From Chromera velia (taxonomy: Eukaryota; Sar; Chromeraceae), in the NCBI GenBank assembly GCA_018398765.1, contig JAHBMJ010000051.1, forward strand, positions 1-58,229: DNA of 58,229 nt. Reading direction: 5' to 3'. Positions 11,145 to 22,751 of the stretch are shown here, piece by piece (positions within the stretch are counted from its first letter, which is position 1; each line of letters starts with the position of its first letter). Under the pieces are notes generated by a model. That model ran no database searches. It was given only the letters and a program-made list of their open reading frames with translations, and was not told the origin of the DNA. The translations under genes were made by a program, and so were the position numbers.

Positions 11145-12250
11145 GTCAGTTTTCAGTTTGTGCAAATCTGACTCACTGGTCTGGAAACGCTGCACTTCTC
11201 TGTAACACTTATCTGTCAAAGGTCATTTGGACCGCCGCGCATTCAATCTGCAAATACCCAGACAAATGCCCCGACTGTACTGTTCGTGAGTGCCCCCTCT
11301 CTCTGGTCCCAAGTGTGGGTGGTGCACGCCGTGGGTTCCGCAACGAAGACACAATCACTTGGCACTACGGTGCGCGGTACGAGGACAGACAGACTTTCAG
11401 AGAGCAAGGAGAGAAAGCAAAAAAAGAGGCTTTCACACTAATAGGTAGAACATGAGGCAGTGAGACAGTGAGAGGAGAACGGGGAGAGAGGACTCCGAGA
11501 GAGAAGAGAGAGAGGAGGGAGAGAAGAGAGAGGGGAGAGAGAGAAGAGAGAAAGAGAGGAGAGAGAGAAAGGAGAGAGAGAAAGGAGAGAGAGAGGAGAG
11601 AGAGAGAGGAGAGAGAGAGAGGAGAGAGAGGGAGGAGGGAGAGAGAGAAAGGAGAGGAGAGAGGATATGAGAGAGGAAAGATGAGAAAAGGAGAGAGGAG
11701 AGGAGAGGAGAGACAGAGTGGAGAGGAGAGAGGAGAGGAGAGTGGAGAGGAGAGGAGAGGAGAAGAGGAGAGAAGAGGAGAGAAGAGGAGAGAGGGAGAG
11801 GGGGAGAGCGAGGGGGACGGGGACGGGAAGGGGGAGGGGGAGAGCAAAGGACGGCGGAGAAAGAGAGAGCATTCGAGAAGAAGGGCAGACAGAATTAAAG
11901 GCAGAAGGCTGACGGATAAGGAAGCGAGAGAGACACTCAGAGAAGAGAGCAAATTTTGAATTAGAGGAATATTCACGTAGAGCAATTTGGCAAGAGGGGG
12001 GTGGAGAATAAAAGAGGGATTTATGCGGAGTGGTGAAACGAAGGAAAGAAGATGAAAGCAAGCGTGGACGTGAGGCAGTTGTCTGAGAAAAAAAGCAGGT
12101 CAGCTGATTCAGATAGGACCCTTGAGTAACCGCGACGAAAGAAATGGGGTGCACTGAATCTTCCGTGACCGGATTTTGACTTGACCATTCTGGTAATGAC
12201 AGGAACATCATGCATGGGGCACAATTTAGAACATTCGAGTGATATCCAGT
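11145..12250. other. GA-rich intergenic tract
   Basis: After the last tentative phosphatase exon there is weakly coding-like sequence to about 11450, with a possible exon ending in a GTGAGT donor at about 11285. A 400-base purine tract of GAGAG/GGAGA repeats follows (about 11458-11870), then non-repetitive sequence with no gene I can support. Confidence 0.45.
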
Positions 12251-12545
12251 GAAAAAGATTCTCAGATTCTTTTTCTGTTGACAGCAATCCTTCTCAGAGG
12301 TTTTTTGTCACGCCAAGAGAGACCGTTCTGTGTAGTTTCTCTCCAGTGAAATCTGGCTCGCCCTTTCGTTTCTACTGTTTTTGCAGGTCTGATAAGTCAA
12401 TCAACTCGACCTCCAACTCGCCGAGGAGCCCACGAGAAAGAAAAATTTACGAGCAACTTCGGAGAGAGAAAACTCGGTCGCTACAGGCAGAAGCGGCTCT
12501 AAAGAGTGAGCAAGAGGAACGACAAAAAGAGAGGGAAGAAGAAGG
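12251..12545. repeat. Inverted copy of the 3' end of the minus-strand gene (arms A and B)
   Basis: Arm A (12251-12372) is the reverse complement of 18894-19015, with about 5 mismatches in 122 bases. Arm B (12394-12545) is an identical reverse complement of 12744-12895 over about 152 bases. Between the arms this copy keeps an intron end and acceptor (tttttgcag at 12379-12387). The order A-B, spacer, B'-[insertion]-A' shows a single fold-back duplication whose right arm was later split by the retrotransposon. Confidence 0.88.
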
Positions 12546-12571
12546 CGTCTTCTGTACCCGGTGTTCCCTTT

Positions 12572-12895
12572 TTACCGTTCTGCCCGCCCTTCTCTGTATG
12601 CCGGACGGGCCGGCTCTGGGAGATAGTGCTTATATACTGATCTCCCTCCCCCTGTCCTGGCAGCCATTTCTTCCACCGTCCGTCTCTGGTCTAAGACCTG
12701 CTTGACCCTCCTCAGGTCTTTACACAGTCTCTGCTGACTCTTTCCTTCTTCTTCCCTCTCTTTTTGTCGTTCCTCTTGCTCACTCTTTAGAGCCGCTTCT
12801 GCCTGTAGCGACCGAGTTTTCTCTCTCCGAAGTTGCTCGTAAATTTTTCTTTCTCGTGGGCTCCTCGGCGAGTTGGAGGTCGAGTTGATTGACTT
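12572..12895 (-). pseudogene. Last exon of interrupted minus-strand gene
   Basis: The reading frame runs from 12895 to a TAA at 12572. It encodes a charged, helical C-terminus: KSINSTSNSPRSPRERK, then an EEERQ-rich stretch, then KDLRRVKQVLDQRRTVEE. The intact inverted copy shows that the exon originally began GTCTGATAAG. That joins the CC left by the exon at 19443 in the correct phase to give Pro-Ser-Asp-Lys. Here the native acceptor and the first bases are missing, and the exon abuts the (TTCA)n tail of a retrotransposon. No family recognised. Confidence 0.65.
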
Positions 12896-14428
12896 GAATG
12901 AATGAATGAATGAATGAAGTTGGCTTTGCTAGAGTGGAGCCGTGCTCCCAGCAGCCCATGTTCATGCAAGAGATCGTCAATCACTCAACTCTAGAGATAA
13001 GGCTAAGCGCGAGATCCCCTGAAGTGCTCGCTTGGTGAGCTCACGAGCAGCATGCGCGTTGGAGGTGGCAATAGAAGACTCGAACAGAAGAAGAAAAGGT
13101 CGCGTTCACACAGAAACAGGCGTGCACAGTGAGTAACAAAGATCGTAAACGGCTCTGCATGCTTCATACGGATCGACTTGTAAAGCCAAAAGCAGCATCT
13201 TCCTCGCTTCTGTTTCGGCTGCATCCGATCCCTCAATTCCTTCTCTCTGAATCCTTTGCTTCACTTTCTTTCCCTCTACCACTTTGTTTAGTTTATTTCT
13301 TGCTTCTACCCAATTGGAGCATACTGAAAGCCGGTGTCAGAGATCATCAATTTTTCTTCTATTTGAACAACCCTCTGCCAGACAAAACACCTCTCCCGGA
13401 GAGTTGCCCCCCCCCCTCAGACCCTTCCGATTTAGTGTCAATACCCTTAGGAGTGGCTCAATCTTCTCACATAAGGCACTTCTCGGCAGACAGGACATCC
13501 GTACCTTGGGGCCATTCTTTGAAGACAAAAGAAATAGAGAAGAACGTGAAGAAGACGGAAGAGCTCTTTGCAGTCCTGATAAAGAGGCAGAGAGGGGGAA
13601 GTTGCCCCTTTCTTCCCTGTCTCTTCTTTTCATGCATTCCATTCCCCAGACATCCTTAATTTTGGCAGACACAAACAAATTCCCCTTCGGGGCCCGTCTT
13701 TCTGAGCTCCGGACAGGGAGAGACGTCAAAAAGTCAAGGCCTGCCCATCTGAACAGACCATTGACGGCTCGTCTTTGCTTCTGCCCCGCTGGTCCCTTCC
13801 ATGAATTCAAAAGAGCCTGAGGAATACGGAGATGCGAACGGCTAAGTGCAATTCAGAATGAAGCAAAACGAGCACACAAGAGCGCGTGAGCAGACATTAA
13901 ATTAACAGACAAAAGAGAGGGTACACGTAAACTCCTGACCGGAAGTCGGGCCGCCCATCGAACAAACCGGAGCCGCAAGTTGTCAATCGCCTCCCAGTCT
14001 CCCTGTCTTATCGGAAAGCACTCCAGGCTATAGAGTGCCACCGGCTCCCAGCACGCCTTCAGCAGCTGCATCTTTCCTCCGAGAGGCAACCCAGACAGAC
14101 TCGCAGCCAGACCAATCACCACCCCCATTGTACGCTCTGCACTGCGTAGGCATGCTTCAATCGACCGAGTCAAGTCCCCTCCCTCAAACAGAAGGCAACC
14201 CAAATATTTGTACTGATCACACCAGTCTACTTCCTTCCCTTAGTACAAAATCATGCCGTTACAGTCCTCGCGGTATTCACAAAGGCGCAGGACCTTGGTT
14301 TTCTTCAGATTAACATTCAACCCCCACTTTCCGTAATACCCCTCCAGGGCATCGAATTTTGCTTGGAGGTCGGCTGCTGAGTGTGCAAACAAGACAAGAT
14401 CATCAGCGTAACCTATACTTCCCAAACT

Positions 14429-15950
14429 AGGGTATGACACTCTACAGACAATCCCTAACTACAACTTTTTTGATGAAAAAATAAAACTTTAACCCAATTT
14501 ATAAACTTTAAAAAGCAAAAGAACCCTAAAAAACTACTAATTAGAGTATAAGTCTAAGGTTCAAGTAAGTTTTAAGTGGTTATAGTTGGTTCTAAGGTCG
14601 GTGTCACTTCCGGTTCTGGTCATTGGTTTATGAACCGAATGAACAGAGACAAGAACTATTAGAACTTTTCTAAACCAGAAGGAACCCAATCAAAACCGTG
14701 AAAACCGGGCTTGAACCATCTAAACCAAGCTCTCAACTGATGATTTAGCTCTCCATCATCGATCAGACTCATGTATGACGGTCAATCAGAGTTATGCATG
14801 ATCAGACAAATGATATAAATGATCTCAGTCAGTCTCAGACGGTTAAATGAAGCAGAATGAATCGAACCGGTCCCCGCGCGAACGCAAAAACAATGGCCAG
14901 ACAGATGGAACGAGGTGGGGGCTTAGCCCAGGGCAATAGGGATCCATCTTTTGTTAATGATCGATGCAACAAAGGGGCATGTATGCGATGAGGCGGACAC
15001 AAAATGAATGAAGGGCTAAGCTTCATCAAAAGTAAAAGCAGATGAAGAACGGCTTATCGTGAGACAGTGAAAGATGCAGAAAACGATTCCTTGCCTCTGA
15101 TGCCCTCTTAATACATAAACAAAAGAGAAAAACTGAGAGAAACAAACTTTACTTGCCGTGGCCCTTGGTATCATCCTTGAGTACAGCCTTCGCAGACTTG
15201 GGAGACGCGTTCTCGTTTGTCTGCGTCGACCCTTTCCTCCCGGACCCCCCGGCTGGAGTGTTATTCTTTGCCGTTTCAGCAAGTAAAAATTTCAATGCTG
15301 TTGTTTTTTCTCCTTTGACAATGCGCCGTTTATGTATGCCTCAATTAGACGACATTCCAATCAGTGACATTTTTTTGGGGGTTTATGAGGCCGTTGTGGT
15401 TGCTGGAGTGTTATTCTTTGCCGTTTCAGCAAGTAAAAATTTCAATGCTGTTGTTTTTTCTCCTTTGACAATGCGCCGTTTATGTATGCCTCAATTAGAC
15501 GACATTCCAATCAGTGACATTTTTTTTTGGGTTTATGAGGCCGTTGTGGTTGAAGATGGTCTGAGAGTTGAGACTGAAGAGCTTGCACGTCTTGAGACAG
15601 CCTTTCAAGAGTCAGAAGAGTAGTCTGATGACAGCTAAATGTATAGAAAATGCACAGAAAGTTGGTTCTTGTTGGTTCCAGCTCGTTCCAGCTAGTTCAG
15701 GTAAGTTCTGTTTTGAGTTCCTGAACCACCCTTCTAGACATTTTGGAACTTTACCTGGCACCTAGCAGTTTTTTTGCCAGAACTGAAAAGATTTACAAGC
15801 TAGTGACTCTATTTATGTTGCAATGTGGTTTTTTTGGCTCAGAACCACAAAAAACATACTTTTAGAGTGTAAGTTTTTGTTTAAAACCCTAGGGGGGGGA
15901 GGTTATAATTAATTTTTATTTTTTTAATTTTTTAGTGTCATATTCTAATT
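14429..15950. mobile_element. hAT-like non-autonomous DNA element inside the LINE RT
   Basis: It is flanked by the 8-bp target duplication CCCAAACT (14421-14428 and 15951-15958). Removing the element and one copy rejoins the LINE frame as GASLGSIGYADD. The ends are imperfect inverted repeats around AGGGTATGACACT (left) and AGTGTCATATTCT (right). Inside are AT-rich DNA, several TTGGTTC/GTTCCAG repeats, and an ORF at 15153-15623 on the plus strand. An 8-bp duplication and an AGGG terminus fit the hAT superfamily. No transposase was recognised. Confidence 0.8.
15253..15552 (+). repeat. 150-bp perfect-unit tandem duplication in the element's ORF
   Basis: Copy 1 is 15253-15402 and copy 2 is 15403-15552. 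They differ only by a base or two in the T/G run. The unit is exactly 50 codons, so the ORF (15153-15623) carries a repeated 50-residue block beginning GVLFFAVSASKNF. The near identity implies a recent event. Confidence 0.9.
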
Positions 15951-18597
15951 CCCAAACTGGCACCAGCAAGGTGAACCCCCTCCGTTTCCTTTCCATCTCC
16001 CGGTTTTCCTTTCTGAATCTCATCATGCAGGTCATTAATGAATAATAGAAAAAGCGATGGGGACAATGCATCACCTTGCTTAACCCCTGCCCCCTCCGGG
16101 AATAGAGCCGAGTCCCCATCGACTCTCGCTTTCACGCCTCTATACATTGATGCAATCATCAACAGATCTCTCTTCTCTATTCCCTCAGCCTGCAGCTTTG
16201 CCAGAAGCTTCAGCCGAGGGATGGAGTTAAACGCCTTTGAGAAGTCGACAAATCCGCCCAGGAGCCCCTTCTTGCCTCTTCTGCATTTCTGTACCAAGCC
16301 TACCACTGCTCCGATCCCCTCTCTTATGCCCACCCCTTTCCTAAACCCGATCTGTCTGTCGTTAAAACGAGCTTGCTGACGGATTCTATTATCCATAAGG
16401 AGACTAAAGAGCTTTGTAAGGGGATTAACAGCATGGACTGGACGCTAGTCATTCGGCTGTGGCGAAGGGGAACCTTTTGGGATAGGTACGATTCTCAATA
16501 AATCCCAGTTATCAGGCCAACATGCATATGCATGCATTAAATTAAAGAAAACAAACAAAAGGAAGCGAGAGATGGGAGAGTGACAAAAGCAAAGGTCGAG
16601 TTGTTGAGGAGAAATGCCATCGAGCCCTGCCGCTTTCTTTCTATCCATTCCTTTCAGACGATCAGTCACCTGTTTATACGAGAAAATGAATTGCTTCAGG
16701 GGCTCCGGCTCTAGATCAGGCTCTGGTAATTCTTCGCTCTCCCCCAAAACCCGTGCCCAATGGTTTGAAAAGTCTCTTACCCCTGGTCTCAGACCGTCTT
16801 TCGATAACTTTCTCCTTTCTTTCCAAAGGAAGAGGGGGTCATTAAGCAAATGTGTCTTCACTTTTTCAGTTTTTGCTCTCTCATATCTCTTCCTTTTCTG
16901 CCGGAAGATCTCTCTCCTTTTTTTTAAGATGTCTTTCACCTTTTCCTGCTTTAACTCTCTCTCCACCCCACTTGCACAGTCCTCAACTTCTTTCCTTACT
17001 TTCTTCAGATATTCCTGCAGCTCTTTACATTCCTCATCCCACCATCCTTCCTTCTCTCTAAACAATGTTTTGGAGGTAGGAGGCTGTTGCTTCTCTGTCG
17101 CTTTCGCTATTACTTCCTTCACCGGCCCAACCAAAACCCGACACTAGGCTGTGGCCAAGGCTTTCGCCCGGTCTTTCTTATCTTGAGGGCTCACTGGGGA
17201 GGAGGTTAAAGAAGAGGGCAAAAAGGCTGTCGAGGAGGGTGGGGAGGAAGACACAGGAGGGGGTGGGGGAAGGGGAGGCTCTTCGAATGGTTCAACTTCT
17301 CTATAATGCTCCCGGAGTCCCTGCCATGTCTCTCCCACCAGCTCTCTTGCTGCTGCCGCTATTGGCAGCAAATTCTCATCTTTCACCGCCGCTTTTCTAA
17401 TGGATCTGTAAAGCGGGAGGCACTGCTGCAGGGATGGGGCATCCGTCCGCTTTCCCGCAGCCTCAAGTGAAGAAGAGAGGAGAGAAAAACAGATAGATAC
17501 ATGGTCATGATCGGAGCCAATCAGTCCATCGAAAGCGATTTCCTAGTCCATGCAAGAGGAGAGAAGAAAAGGGTCAACCAATGCATAATCGACAACGGAT
17601 GCCTGTTTTTTCGTATTCTTTGATTTACAGGTATAAGCACCCAAAAAGCGGAAGCCTTTGCCTCCACACTTCCCTTGCAGACCATTCAGGATGAGCAGGT
17701 TGCTTTCACCGCAAAGATGCACCAATTCATGGCCCATGGGGTCGACTGACTGCTTGCATTCTGAATGCCGGGTGAAAGAGGGAGCCGACTCGTCAGAGCC
17801 GGTAGATTCGTCCTGTTCAAACAGTTGCTCACGATTCCATTCGAGACCTTCTAGACAGAGCGATGCTGTATGAGAGTTGAGGTCTCCCAGGATCACTCCC
17901 AGCTCTCCCAGGGGGACAGAGCACAGAAAATCAGACAGGATCTCTTTTGTGTTATCTTTCTTATGATTTGACCAACCCCCCGGCAAATACACCCCAAACA
18001 CATGCAGTTTTCTACCCGACGAGTGGATGGCCACCCTGGCGATGCTCGGCCCTACTAGCTCAAACTCTGGTCTGAGTTCCCCCCAACAGTCCGATTTGAC
18101 CAAAATGCATACGCCTCCAGACCGGATTTCTTTGTCTGCACAAGCGGAATGGACTTTTGTCTTTCTCCTTCTCCATTCCCTATGTGACCAATTTACTCCT
18201 TTCCAACCCCCCAGTTCTAGATCGCAGGACAGGTGCTGTGTTTCGACCAGAACCACAACATCCGCATCCGTTTCAGTGAGCCATGAACGAATGTCTCCAT
18301 TTCTTATCTTCCACTACAATCCTTCCACATTGATGTAGGCAAAGCGCAGATGGTCCCGTGGGTGAGACACCGTCAAGTCCTGGTAGCAAACATTCCCTCG
18401 CTTCTTGAACTTGCCTCTTCTCACCTTCCAATACTCCCTCACAGCTTTTTGTATGATTATTCTCTCATCCTCCGACCTTTCTTTCATCAAGTCCCTTTCC
18501 TTTACCCATTCAAGACCAGACTCAGGAGAGCGCCTGATTTCAAACCATCTCTCACCACCGTACAACCTTTTATGCCCTAATACAAGTAGAGGAGGAG

Positions 18598-18682
18598 AAG
18601 AAGAAAAAGAAGAAGAAGAAGAAGAAGAAGAAGAGGAGGGGGGAGAAGAAGAATCTAAAAAAGAAGAAAAAGAAGAAGAGGA
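18598..18682. repeat. (GAA)n trinucleotide tract coding poly-Ser on the minus strand
   Basis: On the minus strand this TCT/TTC repeat is read as Ser-rich sequence just upstream of the LINE endonuclease domain. It is the counterpart of the much longer tract in the plus-strand element near 56871-57290. Confidence 0.75.
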
Positions 18683-18893
18683 CGATTTGGGAGGAGCATG
18701 CGAGGCAGCAGAGTAAGAAAAATTATCCAGAATATCACGATCTCTCCTTCGTTTCTTTCTCCTCCTTCTCTTGCTATGTGGGATGAGGAGTGTCAAGGCT
18801 GGCACAAAAGAGGAAGATCAATAAATAGGAGGGAGATCGCCCCGCGGGGAAGAGGACTCAGAGTCAGAAAGGCGTGGTAATCCAGAAAAAGGG

Positions 18894-19442
18894 GAAACGA
18901 AAGGGTGAGCCAGATTTCACTGGAGAGAAACTACACAGAACGGTCTCTCTTGGCGTGACAAAAAATCTTTGAGAAGGATTACTGTCAACAGAAAAAGAAT
19001 CTCAGAATCTTTTTCATACCATATTAGGGTCAATCGATTAATCGATCGATCATGCAAATTAAATCAGCTTGTCGGTCAATGCGTTGGAGATTGAGGCGAT
19101 TATGCATGCAATCAATTTGAGAGAGTGGCGCAATTGATCGATCAACGGGAGAAAGCGCAGATACAGACATGTTATTGAAAAAAAAGCCGAGAACAAAGAA
19201 AGAAGGTGTATGTGTGTGAAGAAGCATTTCGTCGGCAGATTAAATGTACAAAGTAGAGACACGACAAAAAAAAAGAGAAAGCGATACGGGATGTGCAAAG
19301 GAGGGAGAGAGAGAGAGAGAGAAAGAGAGAAAGAGAAAGAGAGCAGATTCGTTTCAGCTTCACAATATTCTGGAAGGAAGCATCACCCTATATACACGTT
19401 ATCACCACAGTAAGAAAGATTCTGAATCTAAAGTGCACTGAC
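18894..19442 (-). other. Intron remnant including inverted arm A'
   Basis: 18894-19015 is arm A' (reverse complement of 12251-12372), the 3' part of an intron whose acceptor was lost where the LINE inserted. The rest, to the donor at 19442, holds ATCGAT-rich sequence, a GA-rich tract (about 19305-19340) and no coding signal. Confidence 0.6.
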
Positions 19443-19559
19443 GGTCTCTCCAGAAGCCAGCGCAGTGCCTGATCTACCAGATGAGAGGCAGCGAAGATGA
19501 TGCCCTCCTCAGTCTGCAGAAGGTCAAGGAGACTGCAGATCTCTCCAAGCATTTCGCAC
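19443..19559 (-). pseudogene. Penultimate exon of the interrupted minus-strand gene
   Basis: 117 bases with a good acceptor (tctgcag before 19559) and donor (GTCAGT after 19443). It encodes [15 protein letters not shown], then EEGIIFAASHLVDQALRWLLERP, a plausible helical segment. It ends in phase 2 and joins the last exon in phase, using the acceptor preserved in the inverted copy. Its upstream phase also suits the exon ending at 21453. No family recognised. Confidence 0.6.
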
Positions 19560-21446
19560 CTGCAGACCAACAGAAAGAAAGAAAGCAAGCAAGAAAGAAA
19601 GAACAGACAGGCAGATAGAGAAAGAGACACCCAGGCAAGCAGGCGGGCAGGCAAGAAGCGCGCACACACACACACATACACACACACACATATATACACA
19701 CACACACACATACACATACACATATACATACACATACACATCACACACACACACACACACATACACACACACACGCACACACACATTCAGACATACATGT
19801 GTATGCCTAGAGAGAAATAAAACCACGTTGATGGGTACCCTCCCGCTGTTGAGCGGGCGGACTTCTATAGAGATAAAGTGGTAAGGACCGACAAGGAGAA
19901 TCGTCAAGACAGATGCACAAACGTGTGTGGAGTGGAAAGAGGAATGCACATCAATTTGTTAGAACCTCCCATTCAAGAGTGCCCACAACATTCCAGGTCG
20001 GCTATTAAAATTTGTCGAAGAAAAAACTAATATGCACATTGATTGATATATCTCCGCATCGAAAGCGGAGACTGGGGTTAGAGAAGGGCTTACGCTTGGT
20101 ACCACAGGAGCTTTTATCCCCTGCCCACTCCACTCGGTGCACCCCAAGTTGCTCTTTAACCTTGTTCTGGTCTACCAAGGGCAATACAGGGGGGAAAGGA
20201 ACCCCAGATGCCACCTCCATGAACTAGTGGGAGGATCTAATCAGATTCAGTCCCCCAGCTATTCTCAGTAGTACTCCCCCCTCCTGTCAGATCCCCTAGA
20301 GTCATGATCCTCATCATTGTAGACAGCCTCAATGCGGGATGGCGAGGAGAGCCCCCCCCCTATCCGGTGCCTCCGCCCCTTCCTGTACTAACCTACGATC
20401 TACTTCCCACCGACGACGTGCCGCCTGAGCAACCTCTCTCATTTATCCAAGGAAAAAGTCTGTCCCATCAGACAATCACCTCCACAAACTGGTGGGAGCC
20501 TCTCCTGTCATTACGGATGGCGATGACACCCCACTTAGCAGTTTTTTTTTACTGTAAAAAATTTTATCTGCACAGATACACATATGTATGGAAGGCATTT
20601 GACTGCATGGGTCACACCGATATATGTACTGGGGAGCATGCAGATAAAAGTTACATTGTTGGGCGTTTTCTAACTTTCGTCTCCGCCACAATCTGTAAAT
20701 GCGCCCCGTTCTTCCATTTTCTTCTACTCTATTCCCTTTCTGATACGATACATATGCAGCACTCATCTGAGGCAGGAATCCAGACTGACCATGCGGCACA
20801 CAGGGCTTGTTAATGAGGAAGAGGACTTTCTTATATGTCGTCGACATTGCTCCTGCACATTTAATTTGAAGGCAAAGGAACAGAGAGCATGAGTGATCTA
20901 TCGCAGAAATAGAAAAATGTATTGACTGATCCCCCCAACTATAAGCTTTAAAGTTTTCCGCCACACATTTGGTGGACTTAGAGATACCCAAATTCCAGCC
21001 CATGCATCGTCCTGAATGAACCTGTGCATGCGGTCTGAACAAAAGAGCGTGGCTCAGAACACCTTCGGGAGCAGTTCCGCACTCTAATTCCAGTAGGTGA
21101 AAACGATGATGAAAAATCCTATCCCAGGGTCATGCCCCCATCAAATCGGCATGTTACCCCCATGATTATCGTATAGACCGGGACCAGATGTGTACCACCC
21201 GACTCTCAGGCCCCATTCTCTTTTTCAGTCAGTCACTCAGCTTTCTTTTACCTGCTCACCCACTGGCAGCGGCACCTACAACACCTCAAAAGATGACAGT
21301 GAATTCAGAAAGCGTGATCAAGGAAACAAAACAAACCGATACACTTTCGAGATGACATTTCTCTTTGTAGTATACATGCAAGACCACCAAAAAGAACGCA
21401 CTTGAACAAAATTCCGCAAGCCAGATGTGATTGCAGAGAGACTGTC
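19560..21446. other. Long intron with (CA)n tract, no gene supported
   Basis: A CA-rich microsatellite runs about 19665-19795. The remaining sequence has no domain I recognise. A possible minus-strand exon around 20700-20850 (containing KKVLFLINKPCVPHG) has a usable acceptor, but nothing joins it convincingly. Confidence 0.4.
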
Positions 21447-21452
21447 ACCGAC

Positions 21453-21660
21453 CTGATTCTCTTTACACCTTCAGGGGAAACCACCTGAAAGAACGGACGA
21501 GTGACCTGCTTATCCATCACTGCAAATGCAAAGTCAGTCCACTCGGCCCTCCCGGCTGCCTCCTCTGCTGCACTTCGAATGCTAGATGGCTGGTCACTTG
21601 TGGCTGCCCTCTCTGTACAACCTCCAGACTCCTCGTATCCGGAGGTGGAAAGGAGTTTAC
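21453..21660 (-). pseudogene. Probable upstream exon of the interrupted gene
   Basis: Open frame reading GKLLSTSGYEESGG, then AEWTDFAFAVMDKQ, VTRPFFQVVSPEG and VKRIR. A donor at 21452 (GTCGGT) leaves phase 2, which fits the exon starting at 19559. The 5' border is uncertain. Alternative acceptors lie at about 21655 and 21570. Confidence 0.4.
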
Positions 21661-22108
21661 CCTAATGGACACTGTGCAGTCCATCAAATGAAAAAAATAC
21701 TCAGGGTACTCCCCTGCCTCCTCCTCTTCTACCTCCTTCGCCGTCTCCCCAAGTAGCCTGTGTAAAGGAACGGGAACCCTGCATAGCTAAGGGAGCACAT
21801 ACATCTGCATGTGCAGAGCTTAGCGAGAGTGGAACAGATCAGACAGCACCTTCCCCTCGTGTGCATAGAAAAGAGCGAGGAGAACGTTTCCGCCTCCCTC
21901 GGACTCTCTCTGCATATGGTGACCCCAGTACAGGTACCGCAAGTTATGCAAATTCAAATTTTTCGTATAAACAAGTATTCTTGGCTACTCATTCTCGATA
22001 TTTACAGACATCGCCAAGAGAGAGAAGTGGTGCAGAGGAGAAGGGATAGAGAAAAGGCTCACCAAAATCTTCTTCACTCCCCCCCCTTCCTTCCTCAACC
22101 TCGCTTAC

Positions 22109-22183
22109 CTGGCAGTTTGACGTTGTTTGGTTCCAGGACCTTCATCCTGTTCAACCACACTCGCTCAGTCATCGTTTCGTTGC
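22109..22183 (-). pseudogene. Short coding exon of the same gene
   Basis: The acceptor is attgcag before 22183 and the donor GTAAGC after 22109. One of three frames is open and reads NETMTERVWLNRMKV, then LEPNNVKLP. I see no homology. Position and strand suggest the same transcription unit as the exons at 19443 and 21453. Confidence 0.45.
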
Positions 22184-22249
22184 CTGCAATACAATGTCAT
22201 CAACTATGATAAAGAAATGAGAAAAGAAACGGTCTCATTCAATATGTTT

Positions 22250-22534
22250 TCTTTTTTCTTCTTTTCTTTCTTTCTTTCTTTCTTTCTTTTTTTTTTTTCT
22301 TTCTTTCTTTCTCTTTCTTTCTTCCTTTCTGTCTGTCTTTCTTTCTTTCTTTTCTTTCTTTCTTTCTTTCTTTCTTTCTTTGTTTTTTCTTTCCTTCTTT
22401 CTTTCTTTCTTGCTTTTCTTCTTTCTTTCCAGGGGGGCTCTTCCTTCCTTCCTTCCTTCCTTCCTTCCTTCGTTCGTTCGTTCGTTCGTTTGTTCCCTCC
22501 TTCCTTCCTTCCTTCTTTCCTGCTTTCCTTTTTT

Positions 22535-22566
<32 letters not shown>

Positions 22567-22640
22567 TTTTTCTTTCTTTCTTTCTTTTTTTCTTTCTTTC
22601 TTTCTAAGACTTTCTTTCTTTCTTTTGTCTCTCCCTCCCT
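22250..22640. repeat. Pyrimidine tetranucleotide array (TTTC/TTCC/TTCG)
   Basis: About 390 bases of TTTC, TTCC and TTCG units on the plus strand. On the coding (minus) strand this is a purine tract inside an intron. Confidence 0.85.
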
Positions 22641-22751
22641 TGAAAGTTCATGCTTTCTTTTTTCCTTCTCCCTTTTTCTCCTCCCCTCTTTCCCTCCTTC
22701 CCTCATCTTCCCCCCTTCTCTCTTTTCCTCTTTCAACCAAGTTTGACTGAC

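Larger units (their letters stand above)
12896..18893 (-). mobile_element. Non-LTR (LINE-type) retrotransposon, 5' truncated, interrupted by a hAT element
   Basis: Reading on the minus strand there is a poly-Ser stretch (about 18600-18715), then an APE-type endonuclease (18370 to about 17450; NVEGL, GGVCILVKSD, VILGDLNSHT, SDHDH). The reverse transcriptase runs 17134-15959 and 14420 to about 13855, with KKAAGLDGISP, FVDFSKAFNSI, GVKQGDALSPSLF and the catalytic YADDLVLF box. The C-terminal part extends to about 13337. The whole coding region stays in one frame apart from in-frame stops: TAG at 18314, 17543, 17144 and 16445, TAA at 14240, TGA at 13853, and a final TGA at 13337. The usual FVDFxKAFD Asp is Asn. 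The 3' end is a (TTCA)5-like tail at 12896-12917. No ORF1 is present, consistent with 5' truncation. The element is dead. Confidence 0.88.

Noticed and set aside
14835-15282. Minus-strand frames in the hAT-like insert as transposase
   Set aside because: No RNase H-like or hATC motif is visible, and the frames are short and overlap the tandem duplication antisense.
20005-20227. Possible small RNA gene around 20040-20220
   Set aside because: Contains short inverted pairs, but no A/B box, Sm site or cloverleaf I could complete.
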